Source: Prorocentrum cordatum
Taxonomy: Eukaryota; Sar; Dinophyceae; Prorocentrales; Prorocentraceae
Length of the DNA: 64,000 bases
Direction: 5' to 3'
Assembly (NCBI GenBank): GCA_963575745.1
Contig: CAUYUJ010003388.1
Span: forward strand, 1 to 64,000
Part shown: piece after piece, positions 10,538 through 21,599 of the stretch
Position numbering within the stretch: position 1 is the first letter of the stretch
Layout of the letters: each line of letters begins with the position of its first letter
Notes under the pieces: generated by a model
Databases searched by the model: none
What the model was told of the DNA's origin: nothing
The model's input: only the letters and a program-made list of their open reading frames with translations
Translations under genes and position numbers: made by a program

Positions 10538-11056
10538 ATGGCTGCGCCCCCCGGGACGGCCGTCAAAACGTTCACTGAACTGAAGCGATGGCGAACGTGT
10601 CAACAGTGGGACGGCTGGAGCGGTCGACTCATCGCGCTGTCGTGGAGCGAGGGTAGCGTCGAGGAGACGCGGCGCTGGAGGCCGCCCATCGCTGACGACG
10701 GCGGCGAGGGCGAGGGCAAGGGCGACAAGGGCGACGGCCAGAACAACGGCAAGGGCGACGACAAGAACAACGGCAAAGGCAAAGGCAAGGGCAAGCTCAA
10801 GACCGACGCCGCCGGCAAGAACAACAAGAAGGGCGACGGCGACGGCCAGGGCGGCAAGAAAAAGGCCAACGGCAAGGGCGGCAAAAAAATGGCCCAGGAC
10901 AAGATCGACAACGGCAAGGGCGGCAAGAAAAAGGCCAACGAGATGGGCAAACGCAAGGCCAACGACAAGGGCGACAACGGCAAGGGCGGCAAGGCCAAGG
11001 ACAAGGGCGACAACGGCAAGGGCGGCAAGGACCGCAAGAAAAAGGCCAAGAGCTAG
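10538..11056 (+). CDS. Lys/Gly/Asp-rich low-complexity ORF, copy 2
   Basis: A 172-codon frame matching 852-1382. It is four codons shorter because one repeat unit is missing, and has a few substitutions (for example Asn to Lys, Glu to Lys). Its length differs by a multiple of three, so the frame is preserved. That weakly supports coding, although triplet-based repeats slip in threes anyway. Confidence 0.4.
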   Translation: MAAPPGTAVKTFTELKRWRTCQQWDGWSGRLIALSWSEGSVEETRRWRPPIADDGGEGEGKGDKGDGQNNGKGDDKNNGKGKGKGKLKTDAAGKNNKKGDGDGQGGKKKANGKGGKKMAQDKIDNGKGGKKKANEMGKRKANDKGDNGKGGKAKDKGDNGKGGKDRKKKAKS

Positions 11057-11640
11057 ACTTCTTAAACGGTGACCCGCCGCTTCAGGCCCGACGCTTCTCC
11101 CAGCCCGACGGCCCAGCCCGACGCCGCCCTAGCCGGCCCGACGGCAACCAGACGCCGCTCCAGGCCCGACGGCAGTCCGCTGCTGGCCCTCCTGATTCCT
11201 CCTCCTCCTCCTCCTCCTCCTCCTTCTCCTTTTCCGCATCCTCCTCCTCCTCCTCCTCCTGCCCCTCCTCCTCCTCCTCCTCCTCCTCCTCCTGCCAGGG
11301 TGTTGTTGAGTGCGCTTGGCCCGAAGTGCCCCAAGCTTTGCGCTCCTGCATGGAGCCCCTGGGGCCCTCGAGGCCTCGTGCACGGGTGCTCCGGAGAAAA
11401 GCTGCCCCCCCCCCCCCCCGAGAATCCTGGGGGCGCCTTGGGCCAGGAGCACATCTGGCAAACCCGACCTGCTACTGCCTCTGGTACTGGTGGTGGCGAC
11501 GACGATGGCGACGGTCCAAGGTAATGGTTCGAGTTGATGATGGTGGCAACGATGGCGATGCACAGGATGACGGCGGCAACTCATTAGAACAATGATGGTG
11601 GGGAGGATCATGGTGATGACGATGGTTGTGGTCATGATTG

Positions 11641-11677
<37 letters not shown>

Positions 11678-13127
11678 GGTGATGATGGCGATGATGATGA
11701 TGATAATGTGGATGACGGCGTCGATGATGATGACGAAGGCGATGATGATGATGATGATGATGTTAATGCTGATGGCGACGATGGTGACGAGGGGAGAAGG
11801 GGAAACGGACCCAACACCACAGCCGATGATAATGCGGATGATGAGGATGACGATGATGATGATGATGATGATGACTTCGGCGGTGGTGATGATGGTGATG
11901 ACGGGGATGATGGGGCATGGTGATGATGATGGTGCTGCTGATGATGGCGCTGATGACGATGATGCTGATGGTGGTGGGATGATGGGTAGATGCTGGCAAT
12001 GATTGGGGATGTTATTAGGACCTCGGGGATGGGGGTCACCTTGGTCTGTGGCGGCCTGTGTCGTTTTTCGTCGTTTCGTATGTTGACTACTAGAATCGAA
12101 TTGAAAGCTATTACCACACGCCAAGACCTCTCCTTTCCAGGGAGCGCGGACACGCCTTCGGAGGAATGCAAGCGACAGCATTGCGTTGCCAAATCCTTGA
12201 AAATTCTACCTTTCTGCCCTCATCGTTCCTTCATCTTCCTGCCCTCCTCTTCGCTTTTCCTCATCCTTCTCTTCTCCGTTCTCCGAATCCTTCGCCTTCT
12301 CCTCCATCTCGTCCTCCTCCGTCTTCCTCCGTCCTCCGCCTCCTCGTCTTTCTTCTCGTTCGCCGCCGTCGCCGCCGTCAGAGTCGAGAGGCCCCGTCTG
12401 TCTGCCCCGAGGTGCACAAAGATCAGATGCGCCTCGGCGTTGATGGACGATTCGACGACGACGACGACGACCAACACGCGACGACGCAGCAGAGGTGGAG
12501 GCAAACAAAATTGCATTCTCCCCCTGATCAAGGAAGCAGTCCCGGGCAGGACCTTTGGATGTGCTACCGCGCTCGGAGGCGGAAGGTCCCAGGGTCTCTC
12601 TCACTGATTTTGTTGCCCCCAGCCCAGCATCCCATCCTCCTCACTTCCTAGGGGGGCCAGGCGGCAGAGGGAGGAGAAGGCGGAGGGGGGGAGGTGGAGG
12701 GACCGTGGCGATGAATGTTGCTATGGCAATGCTTTGATGCTTGGCGTGTTTTGCTATGCCGTGCTTTAGACGCAGGCGCGCTGAAAAGTTCCGAGTCGCC
12801 GACTCGGTGCAAGGAGAGGTCACGGCCAGAACCCTACTAGAGAGGGCAGGACGACTACCACATACGTCCCACAACGCAAACTCTATGTCTGGCGCCTGCT
12901 CTCCTTACACAATGTACACACAACTGTCAACGGCTTGCTAGAGCGAGCTACTTGATCGAAGCACCTCCTCCTTCCTCCAACTCTCGATGAACGCTCCAAC
13001 ATCCCTCGAACTCTGAACCCTCCCTCAAACTAAATGGCTTGAAACAGCCTGCCACCCTGCCTACAGAAATCGAACTAGGGCAGGCGAGCGGCACTGGCAC
13101 GGGCAGCCAGGGCATGCAAACGCGCAA

Positions 13128-15014
13128 TCAGCGCAAAAGGTGGTGAGCAATGCGGCCCCGCTTGCTCTGGTTCGCAGCCTGCTCATCCTTATTCCCCGAC
13201 CCAGCCGAACCCTTGAGAGGGCGATCCCACGGCATCCGCTCCCTGCGGAGAGACGCTGGCGTATCGTCGAAGGCGTCCTCCGACTCGATGGCCTTGTCTG
13301 CAATGACGAGCTTGTGGATGTCCAACTTCAGGCTGAGCTCCTCTGTGTTCCCTGCGGCCCCTGCGGGCACCCGTGGAAACACCCGCTCCGTGACCACGGA
13401 CATAATTTTGACGGCGTCGTCCTTGTCCCCCCCAAGCTCGATCGTCCAAGAGGGAACTACGACGGAACCTTTGATGTTGGACCAGGCTGCGATCGGCAAC
13501 ATCTTGATCAGGAACGATTGGCCAGAAAGCGTGACCTGGCCGAGATACAAGCACTTCACGCCAGGCGTAGGCGTGGGGACCATCGCCTCGGCGTCGCAAG
13601 GCTCCAGGACAACCTGACCGACGAACGTCATGACAATACCCTTGACGATGAGCTCGGTGATAATCTCCGACTCCTTCGGCTTCTGAGGCGCCGCAGGCTC
13701 GATGCCAGAGTCCAGGGCGAGCTCCAACTCTTTGGTGAAGTCGATCCTCGGCTTCTTCGCCTGCGGCGCCTTCTCGGTACCCGATGCTGCCAACTCCCCT
13801 CCGGACGCCTTCTCCTGCTTCTCCTCGGCCTCGGACTTGGTGGCGTCGGCTTGCTTGCTCTCCTCATCCTCCTTGTCTGCCGTAGCTGCCGCGTGCTGCT
13901 CGCCCCCCGCAGCAGTCGGCTTGTCGCCAGCTGCGCCGTCGGCGGCTGCGGCGGCGGCGTCTGTGGGCACAGCCGCCCCAGCCGCGTCCTCACCGTCATT
14001 CTTCTTCTCCTCCGCCTCATTCGCCTTCTGATCCTCCACCACCTCCTCCTCAGGCCCCTCCCCCTTCTTGATCTTCAGCAGCTGGGGAATCCAAACCATC
14101 TGCTTCCACATCATCTTGCCTTCCTTACCAGTGCGAATGTACACGTTATTGACTCCGTCGTCCGACAACGAAGATGAATAATCGGTCGCAAAGTCCTTTC
14201 CTGTGTACCAGGCCTTCAAGATATTGTCCGTGAGGAAGCGGCCCAAGGCGCCCGCTTTCCAAGACGCATCGTTGATGTTGAGAAAGGCCCCGACGTACTG
14301 GCAGTCCTCAATGGTCTTCATGGGTCTGCCCGCGCTCTCTCCCTGGGCGCTGATCTCAATGGCGTCTTCACCATCGCCATCCTTCTCCCCGTCGTCTGCG
14401 CCGTGCTCATCGCCATAGACCGTCTCCGTGTTGCGCAGCATATCTTGAACGAAGCCCTGCACGTCATCGCCCCGCTTCTTGTGGAACTGCTCCTCGGTCT
14501 CCTTCTCCGAAGTGATCTCCGCCTCGACCAGAAGTTTCACGGAGGCTTCCTTGCGCAGTGTCTTTGCTTCTTTCTGCGTCATCTTCAGCTTCTCGATTAC
14601 TTGCAAAGTCAATTTAGGAGCGGTGTCTCTGCTGAGCCTGGACGTCAGCGCCCTCTTCCTCTGCTCCCACTCTTCAGTCGTCTTCAGTGCTGGCGGCTTG
14701 CTAGACGTCACACTGCTAGCCCGGATGATCATCGTGGCCCAACATTCGTCGAAGTCAATCACCCCAATGTCCGAAACGTCTTTCAAACTGACTTGTGACC
14801 TGTTCGATTTCAGGAAGCAAAGCGCAGTCTTCAACTGGGCGGTGACTTGCTTGCCGTCCTCGGATGTGACCGCTGACTCCCAGTACTCCAACATGCTGTC
14901 TGTAGAGGAAGAAGATGCCCCGGGACTCCAGGCATCGATCCAGGTCGGAAATATGTTCCCAAAGCCCTGAGAATATGGAAGCTGTCGCAGTAGACGCTTG
15001 AGACCATAAATCAT
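13128..15014 (-). CDS. C-terminal part of unknown gene, copy 2
   Basis: The duplicate of 3454-5385, nearly identical over its body. Copy 2 lacks five bases near 14900, so the first ~40 codons are read in a different frame from copy 1, and the peptide upstream of DSMLEYWESAV differs. If a splice acceptor lies just before ACAGCATG (CTACAG in copy 2, TTCTAG in copy 1), the indel would be intronic and harmless. The stop and C-terminal basic tail match copy 1. Confidence 0.6.
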   Translation of the reverse strand: MIYGLKRLLRQLPYSQGFGNIFPTWIDAWSPGASSSSTDSMLEYWESAVTSEDGKQVTAQLKTALCFLKSNRSQVSLKDVSDIGVIDFDECWATMIIRASSVTSSKPPALKTTEEWEQRKRALTSRLSRDTAPKLTLQVIEKLKMTQKEAKTLRKEASVKLLVEAEITSEKETEEQFHKKRGDDVQGFVQDMLRNTETVYGDEHGADDGEKDGDGEDAIEISAQGESAGRPMKTIEDCQYVGAFLNINDASWKAGALGRFLTDNILKAWYTGKDFATDYSSSLSDDGVNNVYIRTGKEGKMMWKQMVWIPQLLKIKKGEGPEEEVVEDQKANEAEEKKNDGEDAAGAAVPTDAAAAAADGAAGDKPTAAGGEQHAAATADKEDEESKQADATKSEAEEKQEKASGGELAASGTEKAPQAKKPRIDFTKELELALDSGIEPAAPQKPKESEIITELIVKGIVMTFVGQVVLEPCDAEAMVPTPTPGVKCLYLGQVTLSGQSFLIKMLPIAAWSNIKGSVVVPSWTIELGGDKDDAVKIMSVVTERVFPRVPAGAAGNTEELSLKLDIHKLVIADKAIESEDAFDDTPASLRRERMPWDRPLKGSAGSGNKDEQAANQSKRGRIAHHLLR

Positions 15015-15034
15015 CTAAGGAAACCTTCTGCATA

Positions 15035-16663
15035 TCACCTTTGTCGGTCAACAAAGATGTTGGCGATCGACCGAGCGCAAGCCATGGCCTTGAAGAGATC
15101 GTCGCTTCCTGTAGCGGGAAAAATCACCTTCCCCGTAAGGACCTCGACAGCGGCACTGATTGTACTTGAGAAATCGTTGGTAATACAATTGATAAGATCC
15201 CCTCCGCCACGAATCCCAGAGAAACGAGCCTTGCATTTGGCCATGGCAACGCTAGAGCTGAGCATCTCCACCTCCGTCTGAAAATTCGTGGGGTTGGACT
15301 CGATGTAGTCGGCCAACGTGTTCCTGAGTTTCGGCATCTTCTTGACGATGGATTTGAGATCCTCTAAGTGCGCTTTGAGCTCGGAGTCCGCTGCCTCGGC
15401 TTCCAAGCCAAGCAATTCGTCCTTCTCCTGTTCCTGCTCCCGCCCCTCTGCTGCTGGGACCTCTGCCTCCTCCGCGTTCTGGACCTTGGGCTGCGGCTGC
15501 ATCTCCTCGATCCCCGAGTAGTCCTCCACGTCGTGCTTCTTGGCGCAGTATGCAGCGACGGCGTCACGAACATCAGAGTACTTGCCATCAAAGACTTTCT
15601 CCTCCCCGTCGTCGCCGTCGCCCAAGTAGCACGTGGCCAAGGTTCCGTCGATGCCGAAAGCCGCGCACAATGCTATCAAGTCGTTGATGGTGTCCGCCTC
15701 AATCCTCGACTGCTTTACTTTCTCCACCGTCGCATAGAGCGAATTGATCACGTCGTCCATGAAGTTCACGTTCGTGCAGCTGCTGTCCGAAACCCTGCTC
15801 TGTGGAAGCTTGGTCTTCTTGTTAGGGCCCCTGCTCTTGCTGCTAACCGCCCTGACCGCCGCTGGCGCCGCCAATAGTTCCTTGTCGGCGGCCTCCCGGG
15901 CACGCTTGAACACCTTCGAGTCGAACATGTTCTGTTTGAGCCTGTCCAGCTTCTTGCAATCCGAAGACTCCAGGATGCACCATGGGATCCCATCGTCTGT
16001 GGGAATCGTCAGCTTCAGGCACGCGAAGAGGAACTCTCTGTACTTCGCAGTGTCGACCTGAGTCTGGAAGAACTTCAACACGGCCTGCATGCAAATGACA
16101 ACCTTGTTCGTGGACATGCTGCTGTCCGTGAACCTTGCGTAGTTCATGCAGTATGCTTCGAAGTCTTTCCACATCTTAAGTTCGTCCTGGAGCTTGCCGC
16201 ACACAATCTTGGCTCGCACGAACTCGTTGGGATTCGCCCGCGCCGAGGGGAAGTTCTCGCTCACCCAGACCCACTGCTTGTTCTTGAACCCCGCCTGCGT
16301 CCTCGGTTGGGTCGACGCAGGTTCCGCCTTCTTGCCGCGCCTAGCTTTCTTTTGGGGGGGCGCCCCCTCTTCTTCCTCCTCTATGTCGCCGTCCCCAGTA
16401 TCCTCTTCGAACTGCTCCTGGGCGCCAATATCTTTCTTCTTCTTGCGCTCATCTGCCAGGAACTGTTGCCAACCCTTGACGGCCTCGGAAGCTTTCGCGA
16501 AGCACTCGATGAACGTCGTCTTGGCCCCGTAGCCCACCATCCTGTTGAGCTCGTCGCGGTAGTACTTCAATATGCAGACCTTTGCGCTGGGGCGCGCCAG
16601 GGTGACGTGCTTCACGCCGCACTGCAGGGTGATTTGGACTTGCTTGTTGGACGGGTGCGCTGC
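15035..16663 (-). CDS. large internal exon of unknown gene, copy 2
   Basis: The duplicate of 5379-6992. Here the two bases missing from copy 1 near 5551 are present, so the frame continues through a further ~60 residues (GIRGGGDLINCITNDF onward) to a TGA at 15035-15037. That stop overlaps the start of the next frame region. Few substitutions separate the copies, both silent and replacement. The proposed 5' edge is at 16663, with the same CAG|GCAGCG site as copy 1. Confidence 0.6.
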   Translation of the reverse strand, partial: AAHPSNKQVQITLQCGVKHVTLARPSAKVCILKYYRDELNRMVGYGAKTTFIECFAKASEAVKGWQQFLADERKKKKDIGAQEQFEEDTGDGDIEEEEEGAPPQKKARRGKKAEPASTQPRTQAGFKNKQWVWVSENFPSARANPNEFVRAKIVCGKLQDELKMWKDFEAYCMNYARFTDSSMSTNKVVICMQAVLKFFQTQVDTAKYREFLFACLKLTIPTDDGIPWCILESSDCKKLDRLKQNMFDSKVFKRAREAADKELLAAPAAVRAVSSKSRGPNKKTKLPQSRVSDSSCTNVNFMDDVINSLYATVEKVKQSRIEADTINDLIALCAAFGIDGTLATCYLGDGDDGEEKVFDGKYSDVRDAVAAYCAKKHDVEDYSGIEEMQPQPKVQNAEEAEVPAAEGREQEQEKDELLGLEAEAADSELKAHLEDLKSIVKKMPKLRNTLADYIESNPTNFQTEVEMLSSSVAMAKCKARFSGIRGGGDLINCITNDFSSTISAAVEVLTGKVIFPATGSDDLFKAMACARSIANIFVDRQR

Positions 16664-17104
16664 CTGATAGGAGCATCGATTCAATCGCCCGGGGGGCTCA
16701 TCGCATTTCTATGGATGCGAAGGGACGCAAGGGCTTCCTCCTCCTCCTCCTCCTCCTCCTCCTCCTCCTCTTCCTCCTCCTCCTCCTCCTCCTCCTCCTC
16801 CTACTCTCCTCATCCTCCTCCGCGTCCTCCTCCTGCTCCTCCTCCTCCTCCTCCCCTCCTCCTCCTTCCCAGCCCTCCCAAGCCTTTGGGAGGGGGGCGC
16901 GGCGCGTGCAAGGACACAAAGGCACAACTTAGGAATGAATAGGTCCCCAGGGTTCCCTTTCGAGAAGGTTGGCGCACTCGCTCAAACTTTCATCGGATTC
17001 AGCCTCTGGAGCTCAGGTTAAGATCGGGCCCAGGACGCTCTAAACAAGCAAACTCCAGAGTGGAGGGCACCACTCAAACACGGCATTGAATTTCCCCCCA
17101 CGAC

Positions 17105-17873
17105 CAACGCGTCGTATAACGCTTCGAAGAGGGTCGCCGCGCCGATCTGCCAGAGGACCCAGCTCTTCCTGTCCACGGTCGACGGCACGGCGAAAACGGC
17201 CCCGGCGCGCGCGCCTTTGATGATGCCGTCCTTGAGGATGCCATGCATGCACTCCCTCCTCGTGCTCATCATCGTCTTCCTGTTCACCGAGTGACGGCGA
17301 AACACCCGCTCGCCCCTGTCGTTGAACCAGGGCACGGGATCCACGAGCTCCTCCAGAATTGCGCCCTGCGAACCCATAGAACATTCCCAGATCATCCAGC
17401 CCGCCCGCCCATCGGAATGACTGGAGCCCTTTGGGCCCCTGCCCTTGCAGCTCGAAAACGCGAGCGTCAAAACCCAAGGCATCTAAAACTTCAAGATGGG
17501 ATGGATGTCCAAGATGTCGGTGGCGGGGGAGTGGGAGGAGGAGGCAGCAGGAGCAGGAGCAGCTGCAGGAACGGAGGAGAAGGCGGCGGGCTGGGAGAAG
17601 GAATGAGGGAGCGCGGGAGCAACGAGAGTTGAGGGTTGAAGTAGCGAAGGGCCGAAGCAGGAGGAGGATGTAGCAGGAGGGAGGGGGGGGAGGAAGGAGG
17701 AGGGTGGAGGAGGAGGATAGGAAAGGGAGGAGGAAGGTCCTTGTCGATGAGCTCTCGCAGCTCTCTCCCCTCCACGTCGGGGCACATGGAGTGCACGGTC
17801 TGCGCTGAGTCGTAGTCGTCGTCCTCCTCTTCGTCCTCGGGAGGCCGCAAGCGAAACGAAACCCCAGAGGGCT
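17105..17873 (-). CDS. two upstream exons of the unknown gene, copy 2
   Basis: The duplicate of 7432-8200, with proposed exons at 17105-17365 and about 17740-17873. The candidate splice borders seen in copy 1 are all retained. The intervening purine-rich segment differs slightly between copies. Confidence 0.45.
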
Positions 17874-18359
17874 CGATATCGCCCCATCCAAGATGGGGCC
17901 CGAGAGCCCCCAAGAATGCCCCCCAAGGGCTCCAAGCTCGCAGCGTCAGAACCTCGGTTCTGAAGCCGCGAGCAGGGCTGCCCTGGGGCCTCTCTTGGGA
18001 CGCCCCTGGGTTCGTTGGGCCCTCTTGGAGCGATGTCGGAGCCATCTTGGATCGTCATGGGGCCCTCAGGCCCGAACTTCTGCCGACGGAGGGGGGCGGT
18101 CAAGCTCGAGGCCCGGCCTCAGAACCTCGGTTCTGACTCTGTTGTCTCGGGGGGCTCCTCGTGGCTCAGCTGGGATGAATTCCAGCGAAACCAAACATCC
18201 TGGCGCGCGAGCTGCTCGCCGCCTTGCTTGCCCACCAGCTTGCGACGAGAGCGGGGCCTGGGGTGTAAAGCCAGGGCTAGAGATTCAGCCATGGCCGCGG
18301 CAGCAGTTGGGGCGGTTGGTCGGTGCCGCAAGCTCTCGAGACAAAGTCTGGCGACGATA

Positions 18360-18834
18360 AGTCGGATCGTGGGATTGGGCGGGGAGGCCGAAGCGGACAT
18401 TTATATTAAAAGCTCCTTTGTGGGCCTCCCGGGGGCCTTCGTCGCCCAGGTTGGTGTTCTTTCTGGTCTCAGAGCGCTTCTCACGATAATCTTGGAGGGG
18501 CTGGGATTGACAAAGGTACCTCCAGGGTAAACGTGTCGGAGTCGGTGCATCGGCGTGTGACTCGGGCAATCGTCGCGAGGGGAGGTTCGGTGAAGGGCGA
18601 GCTCGATCGCTGACAGAGAGACGCCAACATACTACAGAGAGGGACCTAAAACACAGACGGGGAGGGCAGGTTGGCTCGCTAAGGGAGGGAGGGTGGGAGT
18701 GAGCAGGAGGAGGGGCGAAGAAAATTACACACAGGCTTGAATCGATACGCGCAGGGGGCGCACAGAGCTCGCAACAGCCCCTGGAAGACAGGAGGGGCCC
18801 AGGGGGAGGAGACGAGGAGAGAAGAAGGGGAGGG
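18360..18834. other. unassigned unique sequence
   Basis: Non-duplicated sequence to the right of copy 2. Apart from a short mixed-composition minus-strand frame near 18370-18500, I see nothing that supports a gene. Confidence 0.5.
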
Positions 18835-18927
18835 GGAAGGATGAGGGAGGGGAGAGGGGAGGAGGAGAGGAGGAGGAGGAGGAGGAGGAGGAGGAGGAGG
18901 AGGAGGAGGAGGAGGAGGAGGGGAGGA

Positions 18928-18958
<31 letters not shown>

Positions 18959-19095
18959 AGGAGGAGGGAGGGAGAGGGGAGGAGGAGGAGGAGGAGGAGG
19001 AGGGAGGAGGAGGGAGGAGGAGGGGAGGGGGAGGAGGAGGGGGAGGGGGAGGAGGAGGAGGAGGAGGAGGAGGAGGAGGAGGAGGAGGAGGAGGA
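18835..19095. repeat. GGA-rich purine tract
   Basis: About 260 bp of almost pure GGA/GGGA repeat on the plus strand. Frames in it are poly-Glu, poly-Arg, poly-Gly or poly-Pro artefacts. Confidence 0.95.
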
Positions 19096-19375
19096 GAGAG
19101 GAAACTGGTTTGTTCGCTGCCCCCCTCTGGCGCGTCTTGCACGCGTCACGGCCTACGCCCCCTGGCTCGTGTGGCGGGGTGGGGGGGCCGTCTCTCAGCC
19201 GCTGCGCAGCCGCCGACGGTGGCTGCCGCGCGGGCCAAGCCCGCCGCCTGCGCCGTCGCGCCAGGCGGCCCCGGTCGCGCCGTCGCGTTGTCCTTCCATT
19301 TCCATCCTTCGGTCGCCCCCCTCTCTCCAATCCTCCGTTCCCCTCGCTCTTCCTAGTAGCGATCGGCACTCCTAC

Positions 19376-21040
19376 TCAAAAGCGAGCGCGCTTGGCGGCT
19401 GGGCGAGCGTCGGCGTCGTCATCTTCGACGGACGCCCTTGCCTCGAGGCCAATAGCGAGCATTGCTGGGTTCGGCGAGCCAGGTACCAAACTCGACCGAT
19501 GCGTGATCTCGGGTTCCCTGAGGATCGCGCAAAATAACACGGAACCTATGCTGCTGATGTGCATGCTGTTGCCCTGCTGGTTAATCTGACTGGCCCTGGA
19601 TCTCATTGCGTTGATAGAAGCGGGGTCCAGGCAACGGCTGAACTGGCAGGCCCCACCGTACGTCTGGACAGCTCGGTTGGTCACGGCGAACCCCATTGCC
19701 ACCCACCCCTCCGCGGCCACGAGCCAGCGCTCCCTCTTGGCGTTCCACGTCAAGCCAGCGCCGCGGATTAGGGTGCGCAGCATCCCGTGTGTACTGGACT
19801 TCTGGATCTTCTTGTCGGCGCCCAGGTCCACCACGAGATCTGGGACGTACTTGGCAATTTTGGCGCCCCACACCTTCTCCGCCAAGGAGGTGGCAACATC
19901 AAGCCTGCGTCGTTCCGAAGGAATCAGAGCAGTTAGGTAGTTGTCGACGCCATCATCTGGCCACCGCTCCAAGTTCTCCGGCAGCATCCGTAGACTGACC
20001 TTGGGCCGCTCCCTTGCCCACTCCAGCTCGTCCTGGCACTCCGCGTGGTTCGCCACCCAGAACTCGTCATGGCTGAAGAGAGGAATTCGGTGGCAGAAAT
20101 TGCGCATCATGTCCTTGACGTTCATGGGGCTCTCGCTACAATCACACTCGTTAGCAGCTTTGTTCGTGAACAGGCTCGGGACGTTGCACAGATAACTCAG
20201 CCGACATACGCGCACTGCGTAGCGGCGGCGACGCTGGATTGGCCAGCCAGTCTCCGTGGGGCAAGTGAAGACGCACTCAATGTCATATGCGTCGGCGAGG
20301 AGCTTCTTCAATACATCCCACTGCTGGCGGTCGGACCCCTCGTGGATGACGAGCGGCTCCTGCAACAAGAGCCGTTGACGGGCCCATATGAGGAGAATGC
20401 CCATCTCGCTTCCCTCCAGTCCCTTATGAGCGCCGATGGGGCTATCGTGGATGCACGGCGTGCCTGCCACATTGATGTGTGCCCTCGTTACTGTGCACGA
20501 GCAGGATCCAGGATGCGTCACACACTTCACGGGCGACTTGAGCGGCGCATGCATCACGACGGACGCCTTTTCCCAGAACGAGGCCTTCGCATTCATTTCC
20601 AGATGGTAGCGGCCAGGGAGAAAGTCAAGCATGTTGTCGAACAGGTGTTGCGGGGCACTGGCACGATGTCCTAGAAGTTCACGTTGGCATTGCTTATTGT
20701 TCTCGACTTCCCAAGACGACTTCACGATGCAATCTTTGAAGCTGGTCCTGAGCATGTGCTTCCCTAGCATGTTCACAGCGTTCAAGGCGGCAGCGCTGGC
20801 GTGGTGGGGCGCATTGATGCCAGTGCAACAACCACTCATCCAGATGGTGGTTCCCGAGAGCTTCTCAAGTGTCTGTGCAGTCTGATCGTCGCCAAGAACG
20901 TTCTTCACTTTTTGGCAACTGACCCTGAAATTCCCCCAGGCTTCCTCCAGAGACAAAGTGACACTAGGATCTGTGGTGGCCAGCGTTACCATCGTCAGTG
21001 AGCATTCGCAGACATCGCAGCATCCACAGGAGAGCGCCAT
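19376..21040 (-). CDS. C5 cytosine DNA methyltransferase-like protein
   Basis: An uninterrupted 554-codon frame starting at a true ATG. Motifs in order resemble a C5 methyltransferase: a motif I-like SAM segment (IWMSGCCTGINAPHHA, residues ~66-81), a GTPC loop like motif IV with the candidate catalytic Cys196, HEG at 233-235 where the canonical motif VI is ENV, and QRRRR at 269-273 like motif VIII (QxRxR). The region after ~residue 280 has no recognised domain, and the C-terminus is basic (PAAKRARF), possibly a nuclear signal. The expected reaction is transfer of methyl from SAM to cytosine C5. Loss of the motif VI Asn may reduce or alter activity. There are no introns, so it may be retroposed or element-derived. 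It could instead be a divergent SAM-fold protein. Confidence 0.6.
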   Translation of the reverse strand: MALSCGCCDVCECSLTMVTLATTDPSVTLSLEEAWGNFRVSCQKVKNVLGDDQTAQTLEKLSGTTIWMSGCCTGINAPHHASAAALNAVNMLGKHMLRTSFKDCIVKSSWEVENNKQCQRELLGHRASAPQHLFDNMLDFLPGRYHLEMNAKASFWEKASVVMHAPLKSPVKCVTHPGSCSCTVTRAHINVAGTPCIHDSPIGAHKGLEGSEMGILLIWARQRLLLQEPLVIHEGSDRQQWDVLKKLLADAYDIECVFTCPTETGWPIQRRRRYAVRVCRLSYLCNVPSLFTNKAANECDCSESPMNVKDMMRNFCHRIPLFSHDEFWVANHAECQDELEWARERPKVSLRMLPENLERWPDDGVDNYLTALIPSERRRLDVATSLAEKVWGAKIAKYVPDLVVDLGADKKIQKSSTHGMLRTLIRGAGLTWNAKRERWLVAAEGWVAMGFAVTNRAVQTYGGACQFSRCLDPASINAMRSRASQINQQGNSMHISSIGSVLFCAILREPEITHRSSLVPGSPNPAMLAIGLEARASVEDDDADARPAAKRARF

Positions 21041-21595
21041 AGCAAATGGATTGGCCGATGCTGAAAGTAACGAGAAGGAAACAAGGCAGCAGAGAATAGA
21101 GATACTACCTGGCTTGAACCCAAAAGGCTACAGGGGAAGCAAGTTCGAGACAATATGCATTCCGAAACAAAGCGGCATGGTGACCATGCCTTCAGAACTT
21201 TACGATTCTACTTCTCACCGGAGCGAGCCATGCATGAAGTAGGATTGGCAGTATGACCGCTGGTTTCGAGGGCCTCGAGAGTTGCACAATGAAACTAAAC
21301 CAAGAGCGTGGGCCATAACATCAGAACAAAATGTAGATGCATCACGAGAGAAATTTGACGATTGAATGAAGGATACTGGTGCATGTAATGCATCATATCG
21401 CCGCTTGAATCGCCTAAATATCACAGATTTGAATTCGTTCCGCATTGATAATGCAAACATGAAAGGTGGCAAACTTAGAAGCAATCGAACGACGAAATGC
21501 GCTGATGACAACCTCATGCCTACATCGCATCCACTCAGGCACGACGACCTCACGATCACGAACAAACTACGCGGCCACGATCTCACCGCGTGGAA
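21041..21595. other. unassigned sequence upstream of the methyltransferase-like ORF
   Basis: Mixed-composition, relatively AT-rich sequence with several short frames on both strands. It is the presumed 5' side of the 19376-21040 gene. I see no recognisable gene or clear promoter. Confidence 0.5.
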
Positions 21596-21599
21596 GGCA

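Larger units (their letters stand above)
9689..18359. repeat. 9.69-kb tandem unit, copy 2 (right-truncated)
   Basis: Near-identical to 1-8696. Similarity ends after GACGATA (18354-18359, matching 8691-8696). Copy 2 therefore lacks the last ~990 bp of the unit. The feature order matches copy 1: CT tract, Lys/Gly-rich ORF, TCC tract, GAT tract, and the multi-exon minus-strand gene. Confidence 0.95.
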
